Assembly (NCBI RefSeq): GCF_009649175.1
Contig: NZ_WJPO01000011.1
Coordinates: 1 to 64,000, forward strand
Length of the DNA: 64,000 nt
Direction: 5' to 3'
From: Rhodovulum strictum
GTDB lineage: Bacteria; Pseudomonadota; Alphaproteobacteria; Rhodobacterales; Rhodobacteraceae
Shown: piece by piece, positions 7,940-16,926 of the stretch
How the letters are laid out: every line of letters begins with the position of its first letter
Position numbering within the stretch: the stretch's first letter is position 1
Notes under the pieces: model-generated
The model's input: only the letters and a program-made list of their open reading frames with translations
The model's database searches: none
Told to the model about the DNA's origin: nothing
Made by a program: the position numbers and the translations under genes

Positions 7940-10900
7940 TCAGAACCCGTCGGGGCAGGAAAAGCCGCCGAACAGACCCAGATCGAACGGGTTGTCCACG
8001 CTGCCCGCGCGCAGGTCGAACCGCGCCGAGAACCCGCCGCGCCCCAGCGTCAGGCGGAACAGTTCCGGCAACTCGGTCGGTTGCAGGTTGTTGGCGCGCA
8101 ACAGCCGCAGGAACGCCCAGGCGCCGGTCTCGGACGTGATCACCTCGGGCGAGCCGTCGACCGGCGTGAAGGAGAGTGACACCAGATTGGTGCCGTCCGG
8201 CCCGGGCCATGTCATCGGCATCGGGCGTGCGGCCGCGTTGAAATAGGCCAGCATCTGCCCGTCCACATTCAGCGTCACGCGCGAGGCGTTGGGCGACAGA
8301 TCCTTCGGCTCCAGCGAAAAGGCGATGACCGGCCCCGCGCCGCCCGGAAACAGCCCGTCGCGGATGGCGCGGGCGCGCTGGAACGGTACCAGCCGGTCAT
8401 CGGTCAGCCCGAAATCCGCCCGCCAGCGCCAAGGCCGGGCGGTGCTGTCGACATAGGTGGCCAGATGCGTGGTGGTGAAGCTGTCGATCAGCCCGCCCGG
8501 CCCGAACAGGCGCGCGAAATCGGCGATGTTCACGTCGATCCGGCTTGCTGGGTCGAACGGATAGCGCCCGGCAATGGCGGCGCGGCAGAAGGACAACACA
8601 TCCGCCCGCCAGCGCGCGTTCAGTTGCGCCAGCACCGCGTCGCGGGTGACGGCAATGGCATCGCCCGCGATCCCGGCGATCCAGGCATCGACCGGATCGG
8701 GCAGGATCGCGGCCTGATTGGCGATGGCGCCGGTCAGTTGCGGCAGCCCGCCGCGGGCCAGAAGCGCAGCCTCGGGGTCGGGGCTGGCGGCGACGGTCTG
8801 CAATTCGTTCGACAGGGCCGAAAGGGCGGCAATGGCGGGTTCCAGCGTGGGGGGCTGGCCCGCGATTTCCTCGATGGTGCCGCGGATCGGGGCGAAATGG
8901 TCGGCGACCGGCTCGCCCGGCGGCGGCGCGTCGGGGCGCAGCGCCGCGATATCCGAGACGGTCTTGACGGTCTTGGATGCCAGCCGCCCGACCTTGCCCA
9001 GCGTCTTTTCCGCCACCCGCATCGCACCGGGGGGCATGGCCGCGCCCGGCTCGGCCGGCCGGGTCAGGTGGGTTTCGGCCACGATGGCACGCAACAGCCG
9101 CCTGAGCGCGGAATCCGCGCTGGAAAGATCCTTGAGATTGGCCTGTGCCACGGCCAGATCGCCGATCGGCGCCAGCCGGATGTCGCGCAGGAAGCCGTCC
9201 CAGGTGGCGATGAAATCCTCGTAATAGAGCTTGAGGATATCGCCCTCCAGCGTGGCGACCGAGGCGCCCGCGCTTTCCGGGCAGCCACCCGCGAACACCG
9301 CCCGGTCAAGTGCGGCTTGCGCCGCGGCCTCGGGGACCAGCGGCAGCACCACCTCGTGAAAGCCCCGATGGGTGAAGGCGCCGGGCAGGCCGACGCGCAG
9401 GGTGCGTTCCGAAAGCCGGGTCAGGACGCGCGCGCCATTGGGTCCGGCATGTTCGGCCGGGATCCACTCGGGCAGGCCCGCCACCTCGGGCGCGGCCATC
9501 AGCGCGCGATAGGCGCGGGTGGCCAGCGGGATGGTGCAGACGCTTTCCAGCGCGGCGGAAACCAGCGCGGGATCGGGCACGATCCGGTCCTCCTCGCCCG
9601 CCATGCGCGCCAGCGCGTCAAGTTGGTAGGCCCGTGCGATGCCGGTGGGGAAGGGGTCGATCGGCGCCTCGGCGGGCAGCGCTTGCTGCCACCAGCCGCG
9701 GGCGAACTCGGTGTTGTAGGGGGCAAGCCCGGTGATCATCTGATAGACCTTGAGCGCGCCCAGCATGTAATCGGGATCGCGCACCTTCTTCCACATCGTC
9801 GCTTCCAGAAGCGCGACCATCCGGGGTTCCAGGATGTTGCGCAGCGCGCGTTCATAGGCGATGCGCTGGGCGCGCTCGATCTCGGCCGCGGCCGAGGGGC
9901 CAAGCGCCGTCAGCAGCCCGCGCGGCACGCGGGTTTCGGCATCGGCCACCTCGTCCACCGCGTCAAGCGCCAGTTCCAGATCCAGCGGTTCGGTCGGGGC
10001 CTGCCGCGCCGCGACATTCGCAAGCCGCGATTGCAGCAGCGTCAATTGCCGTTCTTGATCGGCGATCCCGCCCGAATAGCGCAGGAAGGAGAACAGGAAC
10101 AGCGCCCCGGCCAGGACCGTGACCAGCGTGGCCCCGGCCAGCGTGCCGCGGAAGATCCAGGCGCGGCGCTCCTCGGCGCGGGGATCGAAGGTGCCCAGCC
10201 CCGCCTCGGGAAAGATCAGCCGGGCCATCATGTCGTGCAGGAAATAGCTGCGCGTCTCGCGATGCGCCCGCGGCTCGGGCCGGTTGGCGGGCAGGCCGAA
10301 GCGCCGGGCAAGGCTGCCGACCAGCAGATCGACCGGGCTGCCCTCCTGCGTGGCGGAGGTGAGGTAGAATCCGCGCAGCCAGGCGCTGTCCTCGTAGCGG
10401 TTTTCGCCGAAGACGGTGTCGATCAGCGCCTTCATCGGGCCGGTCAGCGCCTCGATCTGGGCGGGAAAGCGGAACACCTCGCCCCGTGTGGCAAGCGGGC
10501 GGTCCTCGGCCATGCGGGGGACGATGCGGCGCTCGATCTCGGCGACAAGGGCGGTCATTTCGCGCGCCACGGTCACGCCATCGACCCGCGCCTCGGTGCC
10601 CAGCGTCGCGCCCCAGACCTGTTCGCGCGCGCGTGTGGACAGATCGGCAAAGAACGGCTCGAAGCCGGGGATCAGGTCGGCCTTGGTGATCATCAGATAG
10701 ACCGGCAATCGCATCTGGAGCCGGTCGTAAAGCTCGGCCAGACGCTTGCGGATCTCGCGGCCATGGGCGCGCAGCGCGGCCTCGTCGCCGGTCAGTTCCA
10801 GCACTGAGAGCGTCACGATCACTCCGTTCAGCGCGCGCCGTCCGCGATGGCGTTTCAGCAGATCCAGAAAACCGCTCCATTCGGCGGCATCGGTCGCGGG

Positions 10901-11473
10901 GTCGCTTTGCTGTTCGGTATAGCGGCCCGCGGTGTCGATCAGCACCGCATCCTCGGTAAAGAACCAGTCGCAATTGCGCGTGCCCCCCATGCCGCGCAGA
11001 TCGTCGCCCAGCTCGATGGGAAAATGCAGCCCCGACTGGCGCAAGGCGGTGGTCTTGCCGGTGCCGGGCGGGCCGATGATGACATACCACGGCATGTCGC
11101 GCAGGAACTTGCGCCCGCCCAGCTTGGAGCGTTTCATCCGTTCCAGCACGCCCTGGAATTTTTCGCCCACCTCGGCGATGTTCTCGGCCCCCGGCACGGG
11201 CGGCGGCGCCTCTTTCGGCTGGGCAAGTTCGGTGACGAAGACACGATTGGCCCGGGCGGCGCGGATCTGGCGGATAAGCTGGGCGGCAAGCCAGCCGATC
11301 ACGATCAGCCCGATGGTGACGATCCGCGCCAGTTCGCCCGAAAGCGGCGCGACCTCGCCCACGCGGATCACCGGACCATAGACCCAGATCAGCGCGCAAA
11401 GCAGCACAAGGCCGATCAGCGTCCAGAACAGCCGCGAGATCAGGAAACCGAAGACCGCCTTGAGCCCGCCCAT
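7940..11473 (-). CDS. tssM: T6SS inner-membrane subunit TssM (IcmF)
   Basis: The protein has 1177 residues, normal for TssM. Two hydrophobic helices lie in the first 70 residues (LFWTLIGLVLLCALIWVYG and IVTIGLIVIGWLAAQLI). Next comes the cytoplasmic NTPase domain with Walker A GPPGTGKTTALRQ near residue 137 and DTAGRYTEQ as the Walker B/switch region. A third helix near residue 440 (LAGATLVTVLAGALFLFSFL) leads to a large periplasmic part ending in the conserved LFGPGG and TARPWRW segments. TssM spans the inner membrane and periplasm and binds TssJ and TssL. It lies between tagF and tssL, with gaps of three bases on both sides. Confidence 0.95.
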   Translation of the reverse strand: MGGLKAVFGFLISRLFWTLIGLVLLCALIWVYGPVIRVGEVAPLSGELARIVTIGLIVIGWLAAQLIRQIRAARANRVFVTELAQPKEAPPPVPGAENIAEVGEKFQGVLERMKRSKLGGRKFLRDMPWYVIIGPPGTGKTTALRQSGLHFPIELGDDLRGMGGTRNCDWFFTEDAVLIDTAGRYTEQQSDPATDAAEWSGFLDLLKRHRGRRALNGVIVTLSVLELTGDEAALRAHGREIRKRLAELYDRLQMRLPVYLMITKADLIPGFEPFFADLSTRAREQVWGATLGTEARVDGVTVAREMTALVAEIERRIVPRMAEDRPLATRGEVFRFPAQIEALTGPMKALIDTVFGENRYEDSAWLRGFYLTSATQEGSPVDLLVGSLARRFGLPANRPEPRAHRETRSYFLHDMMARLIFPEAGLGTFDPRAEERRAWIFRGTLAGATLVTVLAGALFLFSFLRYSGGIADQERQLTLLQSRLANVAARQAPTEPLDLELALDAVDEVADAETRVPRGLLTALGPSAAAEIERAQRIAYERALRNILEPRMVALLEATMWKKVRDPDYMLGALKVYQMITGLAPYNTEFARGWWQQALPAEAPIDPFPTGIARAYQLDALARMAGEEDRIVPDPALVSAALESVCTIPLATRAYRALMAAPEVAGLPEWIPAEHAGPNGARVLTRLSERTLRVGLPGAFTHRGFHEVVLPLVPEAAAQAALDRAVFAGGCPESAGASVATLEGDILKLYYEDFIATWDGFLRDIRLAPIGDLAVAQANLKDLSSADSALRRLLRAIVAETHLTRPAEPGAAMPPGAMRVAEKTLGKVGRLASKTVKTVSDIAALRPDAPPPGEPVADHFAPIRGTIEEIAGQPPTLEPAIAALSALSNELQTVAASPDPEAALLARGGLPQLTGAIANQAAILPDPVDAWIAGIAGDAIAVTRDAVLAQLNARWRADVLSFCRAAIAGRYPFDPASRIDVNIADFARLFGPGGLIDSFTTTHLATYVDSTARPWRWRADFGLTDDRLVPFQRARAIRDGLFPGGAGPVIAFSLEPKDLSPNASRVTLNVDGQMLAYFNAAARPMPMTWPGPDGTNLVSLSFTPVDGSPEVITSETGAWAFLRLLRANNLQPTELPELFRLTLGRGGFSARFDLRAGSVDNPFDLGLFGGFSCPDGF

Positions 11474-11476
11474 GGA

Positions 11477-12832
11477 TCAGACCTTCTTCTCGATATGGAT
11501 TTCCACCCGCCGGTTGCGCGCCCGGCCCTCGCGCGTGGCATTGTCGGCGATGGGCTGGGTCGCGGCGCGGCCCTCATGCGCGACGATGCCGGGGGGCACG
11601 CCCAGCGCGATCAGCAGATCGGCAATGGTGCGCGCGCGTGCCTCGGACAGGCCCTGGTTCGAGGCGAAGGGGTTCGCGCGCTGCACCGGAACGCTGTCGG
11701 TATGGCCGACGACGCGCACGCCGCCGATCACGTCCAGATTGTCGACGATCACCCGCGCGATGGCGGCGATCAGGGGGGCATAGACCTCGTTGATCTCGGC
11801 GCGGGCCGAGCGGAACAGTTCGGGGTCGGGGGATTGCAGGGCAAGGATCGCCAGCGAGACATCCTCGCGCCCGGTCAGTGCGGCCAGCGCGTCGGGGGGG
11901 GCTGCCCCGGCAAAGAGCGGCAGCAGTTCCAGCACCACGGGTTCGGCGATCAGTGCGGGGGCTTCGGGCACGGCGGTTTCGCGCAGGGGCCGGTAGATCC
12001 CCGCGCGTTCGGGCGGGGGCAGAACCGAGGCCTGCGTAAACAACTGCTCGCCCCGCGACGACAGCCGCATCGACAGCCCCGCATAGATCAGCGTTATCGC
12101 CGCCAGCGCGACCAGCGCGATCGACCATAGCGGCACGCGGAAGCGGGGCGGTTCATCGGTTGCGGCCACGCCCTGCCAATGGGGCGACAGCGCCCGGTCG
12201 GCATCGTCGGGACGGCGCAGCGCGCGCGCCATCGCGGCCCGCATCTGCGCCATCGCCCCTTCGCCCGCGGGGCCGGTGACGCGGTGCTTGCCGCGAAAGC
12301 CGAGCCCGAGGCAGAGATAGGCCAGTTCCAGCATGTCGGGGTCGCGTTCGGAATAGCGCAGCAGATCCTCGGCCCGGTCGAAGAACCGCGTCCCGGCATC
12401 GACATCGCCCGAGAGCGAGACCACCAGCGGTTCGCGCGGCCAGTCGGAATGCCCGCCCCAGGGGGTGTTCAGCGCGACATCGTCCAGAAGGGCGGCGACG
12501 AACCACGCCGCCTGATCGGCGCGGGAGAGCGGCACGCCCTCGCCCACCGCGGCGTCGCGGGCATGGATCAGGTTGTCCAGAAGCCGCGCGCGCAGCGTCT
12601 CGGGGTTTTCGGGCGCCATGGCGCGTTCCAGTTCCGGCGCAAGACCCAGAAGGGCGGCAAAGGCGTTCACCAGCGGATTGGCCGAGGCGCGCAGTTGCTG
12701 AACCCGCGGCGCGGGTTCGCCCGCCGTTCCGGGCCGGGCGGCGATGGTGGCGGGACCGCGGGCCTGGCGCGCGGGGCGGATGCGGGTGCGGCCCGCGTCG
12801 TCGTCCAGCCCGAAGGGATCGTCGCGTGTCAT
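11477..12832 (-). CDS. tssL: T6SS inner-membrane subunit TssL (DotU) with C-terminal OmpA domain
   Basis: The protein has 451 residues. Residues of about 40-230 are the cytoplasmic DotU/IcmH hook domain (LLDNLIHARDAA, FVAALLDDVALNTPWG, FFDRAEDLLRY, LCLGLGFRGKHRV). A membrane helix (VPLWSIALVALAAITLIYAGL) lies near 240-260. Residues of about 310-451 are an OmpA-like peptidoglycan-binding domain (VVGHTDSVPVQ, LSEARARTIADLL, RNRRVEIHI). This 'specialised' TssL carries its own wall anchor, which in other systems is supplied by TagL-type proteins. It is in the middle of the leftward operon, with tssK four bases upstream. Confidence 0.95.
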   Translation of the reverse strand: MTRDDPFGLDDDAGRTRIRPARQARGPATIAARPGTAGEPAPRVQQLRASANPLVNAFAALLGLAPELERAMAPENPETLRARLLDNLIHARDAAVGEGVPLSRADQAAWFVAALLDDVALNTPWGGHSDWPREPLVVSLSGDVDAGTRFFDRAEDLLRYSERDPDMLELAYLCLGLGFRGKHRVTGPAGEGAMAQMRAAMARALRRPDDADRALSPHWQGVAATDEPPRFRVPLWSIALVALAAITLIYAGLSMRLSSRGEQLFTQASVLPPPERAGIYRPLRETAVPEAPALIAEPVVLELLPLFAGAAPPDALAALTGREDVSLAILALQSPDPELFRSARAEINEVYAPLIAAIARVIVDNLDVIGGVRVVGHTDSVPVQRANPFASNQGLSEARARTIADLLIALGVPPGIVAHEGRAATQPIADNATREGRARNRRVEIHIEKKV

Positions 12833-12836
12833 CGCC

Positions 12837-14171
12837 TCACCTGCTGACCGCGTAGCAGTCGATTTCGGGTTCGCTGGCCAAGTCGCCCGAGACCCCGATC
12901 ACGAAGCCCGCGGCGTCGGCCAGTTGCGCCCAATGGTCGGAATGGCGGTCCAGTTCCAGGCAGAGCCGGTCGCCGTCATAGGGGATCTCGCGGGGTTGCG
13001 AATGAAGCGGCTTCAGCGGGATGCCGGGCAGCCGCGATTTCCAGAGCGTGTCGAATTCGTCCGCGGCGCCCACCGTCGTCTGGTTGACGAAGATCTGGCG
13101 CAGCTTTTCGTCGGACATGTCCGAGCCTACGCGAACCACGATGCGCGAGCTGTTCACAAGCTCGGGATTGCCCAGCCGCACGGTCCAGACATTGCGCGAA
13201 TGCTTGCGCACCTCCAGCGGGCGGGCGCGGATCTCGACATGGCGCAGCGACAGGATCAGCGAGCGCAGCGTGTCGGCCAGCGCCTCGAAGGCGGGCTGGG
13301 GGTCCATGTGGTCATAGGCGGGCAGCGCCGACAGGCTGCGCGAATTCGATCCGAAGGTCGCCATCCGCCCGGCCAGCCCCGCCAGTTCGAGGAAGAATTC
13401 CGACGGGTGGAACAGATCCTGCGCCAGCATATGCGCGACCCGCGGGCGCGCGGTATTGGCGAGTTCCAGGATCAGCAGGTTCTCGACCGAGGCCCCGCTG
13501 CCGCCCATCAGGAGCTTGCCATGCGCCTCGGCGATGCGTTCCAGCCCGACCGCGATTTCCTGGGCGAAGCGGGCATACCAGGGCGCGGCGGCGGTGATGA
13601 GGGCGGGGGGCAGATGGCCCTCGTCAAGTACGACGGCGCCATCGGCCTTGAGCCCGTCGATCCGGCAGATGGGCAGGGTGGCAAAGCCGGTCTCGTCCTG
13701 GCCGGGCAGCAGGAGGCGGGGTTGCAGATGCGCGAGTTCGATTTCCTCGGGCTCGGCGCCGTTCAGCACGGTGTCGCGGATCTCGAACAGCGCGCCGCGA
13801 TAGCGCGCGCCTGCGGGGTCGGCATGATGCGGCTCGATCGTGGCCGCGCCGCTGCGTTCCAGCGGAACGGCGATGCGCACCAGCCCGGCTTGTGTGTCGG
13901 CGGCGACGGCGACCGGTTCGGGCGCGGGCATCGTTTCGGGCAGCGAAAAGGGCGTGCCATCGGGCAGGATGCCCTGGGCCGTCTCGATCCCGATGCGGCC
14001 CGCCCCCAGTGCGGCGCGGTCCAGCACCAGCCGCCCGAAGCCCCAGCTCTGGTGCCGCGCCGCGCCCAGCGCACCGCGCACCAGTGCCTCGGTCCAGCGG
14101 TCCTGTTGCTGGAAATGCTGGGTGCGAAGGAACAGACCCTCCGACCAGACTACCCTGTTACCCTCACCCAT
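12837..14171 (-). CDS. tssK: T6SS baseplate protein TssK
   Basis: The protein has 444 residues, normal for the family. The start VVWSEGLFLRTQHFQQQDRW is the typical TssK N-terminus (shoulder domain), and GSNSRSLSALPAYDHMDPQPAFE and YDGDRLCLELD belong to later family blocks. TssK trimers connect the baseplate (TssF, TssG, TssE) to the membrane complex. The gene sits ten bases after the tssJ gene and four bases before tssL. Confidence 0.95.
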   Translation of the reverse strand: MGEGNRVVWSEGLFLRTQHFQQQDRWTEALVRGALGAARHQSWGFGRLVLDRAALGAGRIGIETAQGILPDGTPFSLPETMPAPEPVAVAADTQAGLVRIAVPLERSGAATIEPHHADPAGARYRGALFEIRDTVLNGAEPEEIELAHLQPRLLLPGQDETGFATLPICRIDGLKADGAVVLDEGHLPPALITAAAPWYARFAQEIAVGLERIAEAHGKLLMGGSGASVENLLILELANTARPRVAHMLAQDLFHPSEFFLELAGLAGRMATFGSNSRSLSALPAYDHMDPQPAFEALADTLRSLILSLRHVEIRARPLEVRKHSRNVWTVRLGNPELVNSSRIVVRVGSDMSDEKLRQIFVNQTTVGAADEFDTLWKSRLPGIPLKPLHSQPREIPYDGDRLCLELDRHSDHWAQLADAAGFVIGVSGDLASEPEIDCYAVSR

Positions 14172-14181
14172 TCCGCATTCC

Positions 14182-14637
14182 TCAGACCGATGTCAGGCTG
14201 ATGCCGCCCGGGCCGACGCTGACGACAAGCCCCATATTGCCCGAGGCGGGGGCCGCCATCTTGGCGCGGAACACCTTGCCGCCCGGGTCGCGATAGCCCG
14301 CGACGACGCCGATCACCGCCGTCCCGGCTTCCAGCCCGATCACCCGTGTCGCCGCCGCGCCCGGGCTCAGCACGATCTGGTCGGCCTTGACCAGATCGCC
14401 GCCAAGGGCGGTCTGCGGGGTCTGAAGCGCATAGAAATCCGCCCCGTCAAAGGCCGCCGCGCCGCGCAGTTGCAGGATGTTGAGTGTCAGCGGCCGGTCG
14501 GCCCCGTCCGGCCCCGGGTTCATCCCCGCGGACCCCTGTGCGCTGACGCTCAGCGCCCCCGGCCCGGGGGTGCAGCCCGCGAGCAGCAGCGCCGCGCCGG
14601 TCCCTGCCAGCAATATCCGCCTGTCGATCCGTGTCAT
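14182..14637 (-). CDS. tssJ: T6SS outer-membrane lipoprotein TssJ
   Basis: The protein has 151 residues starting at MTRIDRR. A longer frame upstream overlaps tagH and would bury the signal. Residues 1-21 form a lipoprotein signal ending LLAGC with Cys22 as lipidation site, followed by a transthyretin-like beta sandwich (LNILQLRGAAAFDGADFYAL and QIVLSPGAAATRVIGLEAG). TssJ anchors TssM to the outer membrane. It starts five bases after the tagH stop. Confidence 0.93.
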   Translation of the reverse strand: MTRIDRRILLAGTGAALLLAGCTPGPGALSVSAQGSAGMNPGPDGADRPLTLNILQLRGAAAFDGADFYALQTPQTALGGDLVKADQIVLSPGAAATRVIGLEAGTAVIGVVAGYRDPGGKVFRAKMAAPASGNMGLVVSVGPGGISLTSV

Positions 14638-14641
14638 GGTC

Positions 14642-15883
14642 CTACCTCCCCTTTGCGTCTTCATAGGCCGCGCGGAACTCGGCGCCGATCTCGCCCAGGA
14701 ACCGGTCTTCGGCCGACCGGGCGATCTGGGCATAGCGCTCCTCGTAAAGCTGCCAGAGCTTGGCGCCCCGTCCGCCGGCAAGCAAGGTCTGCAACCGGCC
14801 CTCGGCTTCGAGATCGCGTTCGATGGCGGCGGGGTCGAAGCGGTCGACCATCTGGCGCAGCGCGGCCTGCACGGCGATCCAGGTGCGCATCTGGTGGTCG
14901 GCCAGGTCGCGGAACGAGGCGGCGATGGCGGCGTCGGGGGGCAGGTAGCCGGGGCCGCGCCCGATCGTCAGCGCCTCGACGGCCTCGCGCGAGGTCGGAA
15001 GGAATTTCAACGGGTTGACCTCGGCTGCGCCGATCACGGTCTGGGCCACGCGGACATTCTGTTTTTCCTGCGCCCGGGCGCGCAGAAGCTGCATCAGCCC
15101 CTCGGTCAGCGCCCGGAAGCGCGCGCCAAGCGCCTCCATCTCGGCCTCGGGATCGGTGCCTGCGGGGGGCGGCTCGATGCCGAGGCCGCGGTAGAAGGCG
15201 GCGCGCAGGGCGGCGTCGGTCGGGGCGGGTTGGGGCGCGATGCGCCAGTCTGGGGCGGAGGGGGCTGCTGCGGGCGGTTCGGGCGGGGGGCGCTGGGAGG
15301 CGGTGTCGAAATAGCCGCCTGCCGGGGGCGGCGCGGGGTCCGGCGGGCGGCGGGGCGCGGCGGGCTCCAGCGTGAACGGGTCGTCGAACTGGAAGCCCGG
15401 CCCCTTCTGCGCGGGCTCGGTGAAATCGCCCGAGCGCATCGCGCCGCGGAAGCTGGGCGGCAGGTTGGCCGGGCGCTCGGGCGGCGGCTCATAGGGGGGG
15501 GCTTCGCCGAAATCGAAGGCGAAGGGGTCGCGTGCGGGGGCCGCGCGCGCCGGTTCGGGCCGCGCGGCGGCGCCAAGCTCGACGCGCAGGACGTAATCGC
15601 CCAGCCGCAGCCGCATCCCGTGTTCCAGCGTGGCGGTGTTGCCGAGTCCCAGCGGCCGTTCCGCGCCATCGACGAACAGCCCGCCCGAGGAGGTGTCGGT
15701 AACGGTAAAGCGGCCCGCCTCGCCATGGATGGCGCAATGCTGGCGCGACACGAAGCGGTCGGGATCGTCGATCCGCCAGTCGGCGCTGGCATCGCGGCCG
15801 ATGGTCAATTCGCCCTCGTCAAGGCTGCGGCGGGTTTCGGCCTGCGGGTGGGGGCCGTGTTCCAGGATCAGCACCAGCGTCAT
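14642..15883 (-). CDS. tagH: T6SS-associated FHA-domain protein TagH (Fha)
   Basis: The protein has 413 residues from MTLVLILEHGP. Its ATG overlaps the tssG stop (ATGA). The N-terminal FHA domain shows GRDASADWRI, SRQHCAI and the phospho-threonine-binding region TSSGGLFVDG. A long Pro/Ala-rich linker covers residues of about 115-240. The C-terminal TagH domain includes EKQNVRVAQTVIGAAEVNP and FRDLADHQMRTWIAV. The FHA protein is the substrate and readout of the PpkA/PppA switch in threonine-phosphorylation-controlled T6SSs. Both enzymes are encoded at the edges of this locus. Confidence 0.92.
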   Translation of the reverse strand: MTLVLILEHGPHPQAETRRSLDEGELTIGRDASADWRIDDPDRFVSRQHCAIHGEAGRFTVTDTSSGGLFVDGAERPLGLGNTATLEHGMRLRLGDYVLRVELGAAARPEPARAAPARDPFAFDFGEAPPYEPPPERPANLPPSFRGAMRSGDFTEPAQKGPGFQFDDPFTLEPAAPRRPPDPAPPPAGGYFDTASQRPPPEPPAAAPSAPDWRIAPQPAPTDAALRAAFYRGLGIEPPPAGTDPEAEMEALGARFRALTEGLMQLLRARAQEKQNVRVAQTVIGAAEVNPLKFLPTSREAVEALTIGRGPGYLPPDAAIAASFRDLADHQMRTWIAVQAALRQMVDRFDPAAIERDLEAEGRLQTLLAGGRGAKLWQLYEERYAQIARSAEDRFLGEIGAEFRAAYEDAKGR

Positions 15884-16926
15884 GCCGCCACCCTCCGGCC
15901 CTGGGCGGTTATGCGGGCAAGCCGCAGGTCGTCGGCATCGCGGCGCGCACGCGGCCCGAGCCATGCGGTTCGGCCAAGGCGCACGGCCCCCAGTTGCGCG
16001 TGCGGCACCGCCTCGGCGGCCAGCACCAGCCGCAGGTCCGCGTCGATGCCATGGCCCATCGCGAACAGCACCGCGCGGCGCAGCGCCTGTTGCGCGGGAC
16101 CATCGGCCATGAAGGCTTCGTAGCGGGGACGGGGCAGGGGGCCGACCACGATCTCGACCCGCGCATGGCGGGCATAGGTCCGCGCGCCCGCCACCGCGCC
16201 GGTGCCAAGGCCCGCATGGGCGCGGCCAAGCCGTGTTTGCAGCGGCACGGGAATGTCGGTCCAGACGCCGATGAATTCGCGCAAGGTGACCGGTGCACCG
16301 ATCACGTCCGACAGGAAGCGGGTCAGCCGCTCGACCCCGCGCACCTGACCGGAAAGCGAGGTGCCATGGCGCAGCGCCATCCGGTCGGCGCCCGGCCCGT
16401 CCGCGCTGACCCCCGGCAGGCCAAGCCCCGCCAGCGCGCGCATCAGAGCGGCAGTGCGCCCGCCGGTGCCATGGGCGATCTGCACCTCGGGGCGCGTCTC
16501 GGCCCAGGCGCGCCAGTAAAGCGCGATCATCCGGTGCTGCAGGACGTTGCAGAAATCGAGAAAGGCGGTATCGGCGCTGGCCCCGTCGCGGTCGCCCGCG
16601 AACCAGCGGTTCGAAAGCCGCGCCATCACCCAGCGCGTCAGGTGCAGGGGCATCGGCCCTTCGGGACCGAGCAGCCCGAGCACGTTCACCTCGATCCGCG
16701 GCGGGGTGCCGGGGGTGACGCCCTCGACATCGCGTGTGGCAAAGCCCAGCCGCAGGTTCTGGCCCAGCCGCACCGGCTCGGCCTCGGGGCCACCCGTACG
16801 ACCGAAGCGCTGCGCATCGGTTTCGAGCAGGCGCAATAGCTGGAAGAACCCGGTCTCGGCCGGGTCGAGCCCCGGGGGCAAGGCCCCGCTCAGATCGGGG
16901 CGCGCTGGCCGGGCGTCATCGGCCAT
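15880..16926 (-). CDS. tssG: T6SS baseplate protein TssG
   Basis: The protein has 348 residues from MADDARP, chosen because a strong AGGAGGAGGTGAC ribosome-binding site lies just before it. The gene overlaps the 3' end of tssF by 37 bp and the start of tagH by 4 bp. The family's opening segment FFQLLRLLET is followed by PVRLGQNLRLGF, a VNVLGLLGPEGPMPLHLTRW segment and FLDFCNVLQHRMIALYWRAW. TssG pairs with two TssF copies to form a baseplate wedge. Confidence 0.94.
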   Translation of the reverse strand: MADDARPARPDLSGALPPGLDPAETGFFQLLRLLETDAQRFGRTGGPEAEPVRLGQNLRLGFATRDVEGVTPGTPPRIEVNVLGLLGPEGPMPLHLTRWVMARLSNRWFAGDRDGASADTAFLDFCNVLQHRMIALYWRAWAETRPEVQIAHGTGGRTAALMRALAGLGLPGVSADGPGADRMALRHGTSLSGQVRGVERLTRFLSDVIGAPVTLREFIGVWTDIPVPLQTRLGRAHAGLGTGAVAGARTYARHARVEIVVGPLPRPRYEAFMADGPAQQALRRAVLFAMGHGIDADLRLVLAAEAVPHAQLGAVRLGRTAWLGPRARRDADDLRLARITAQGRRVAA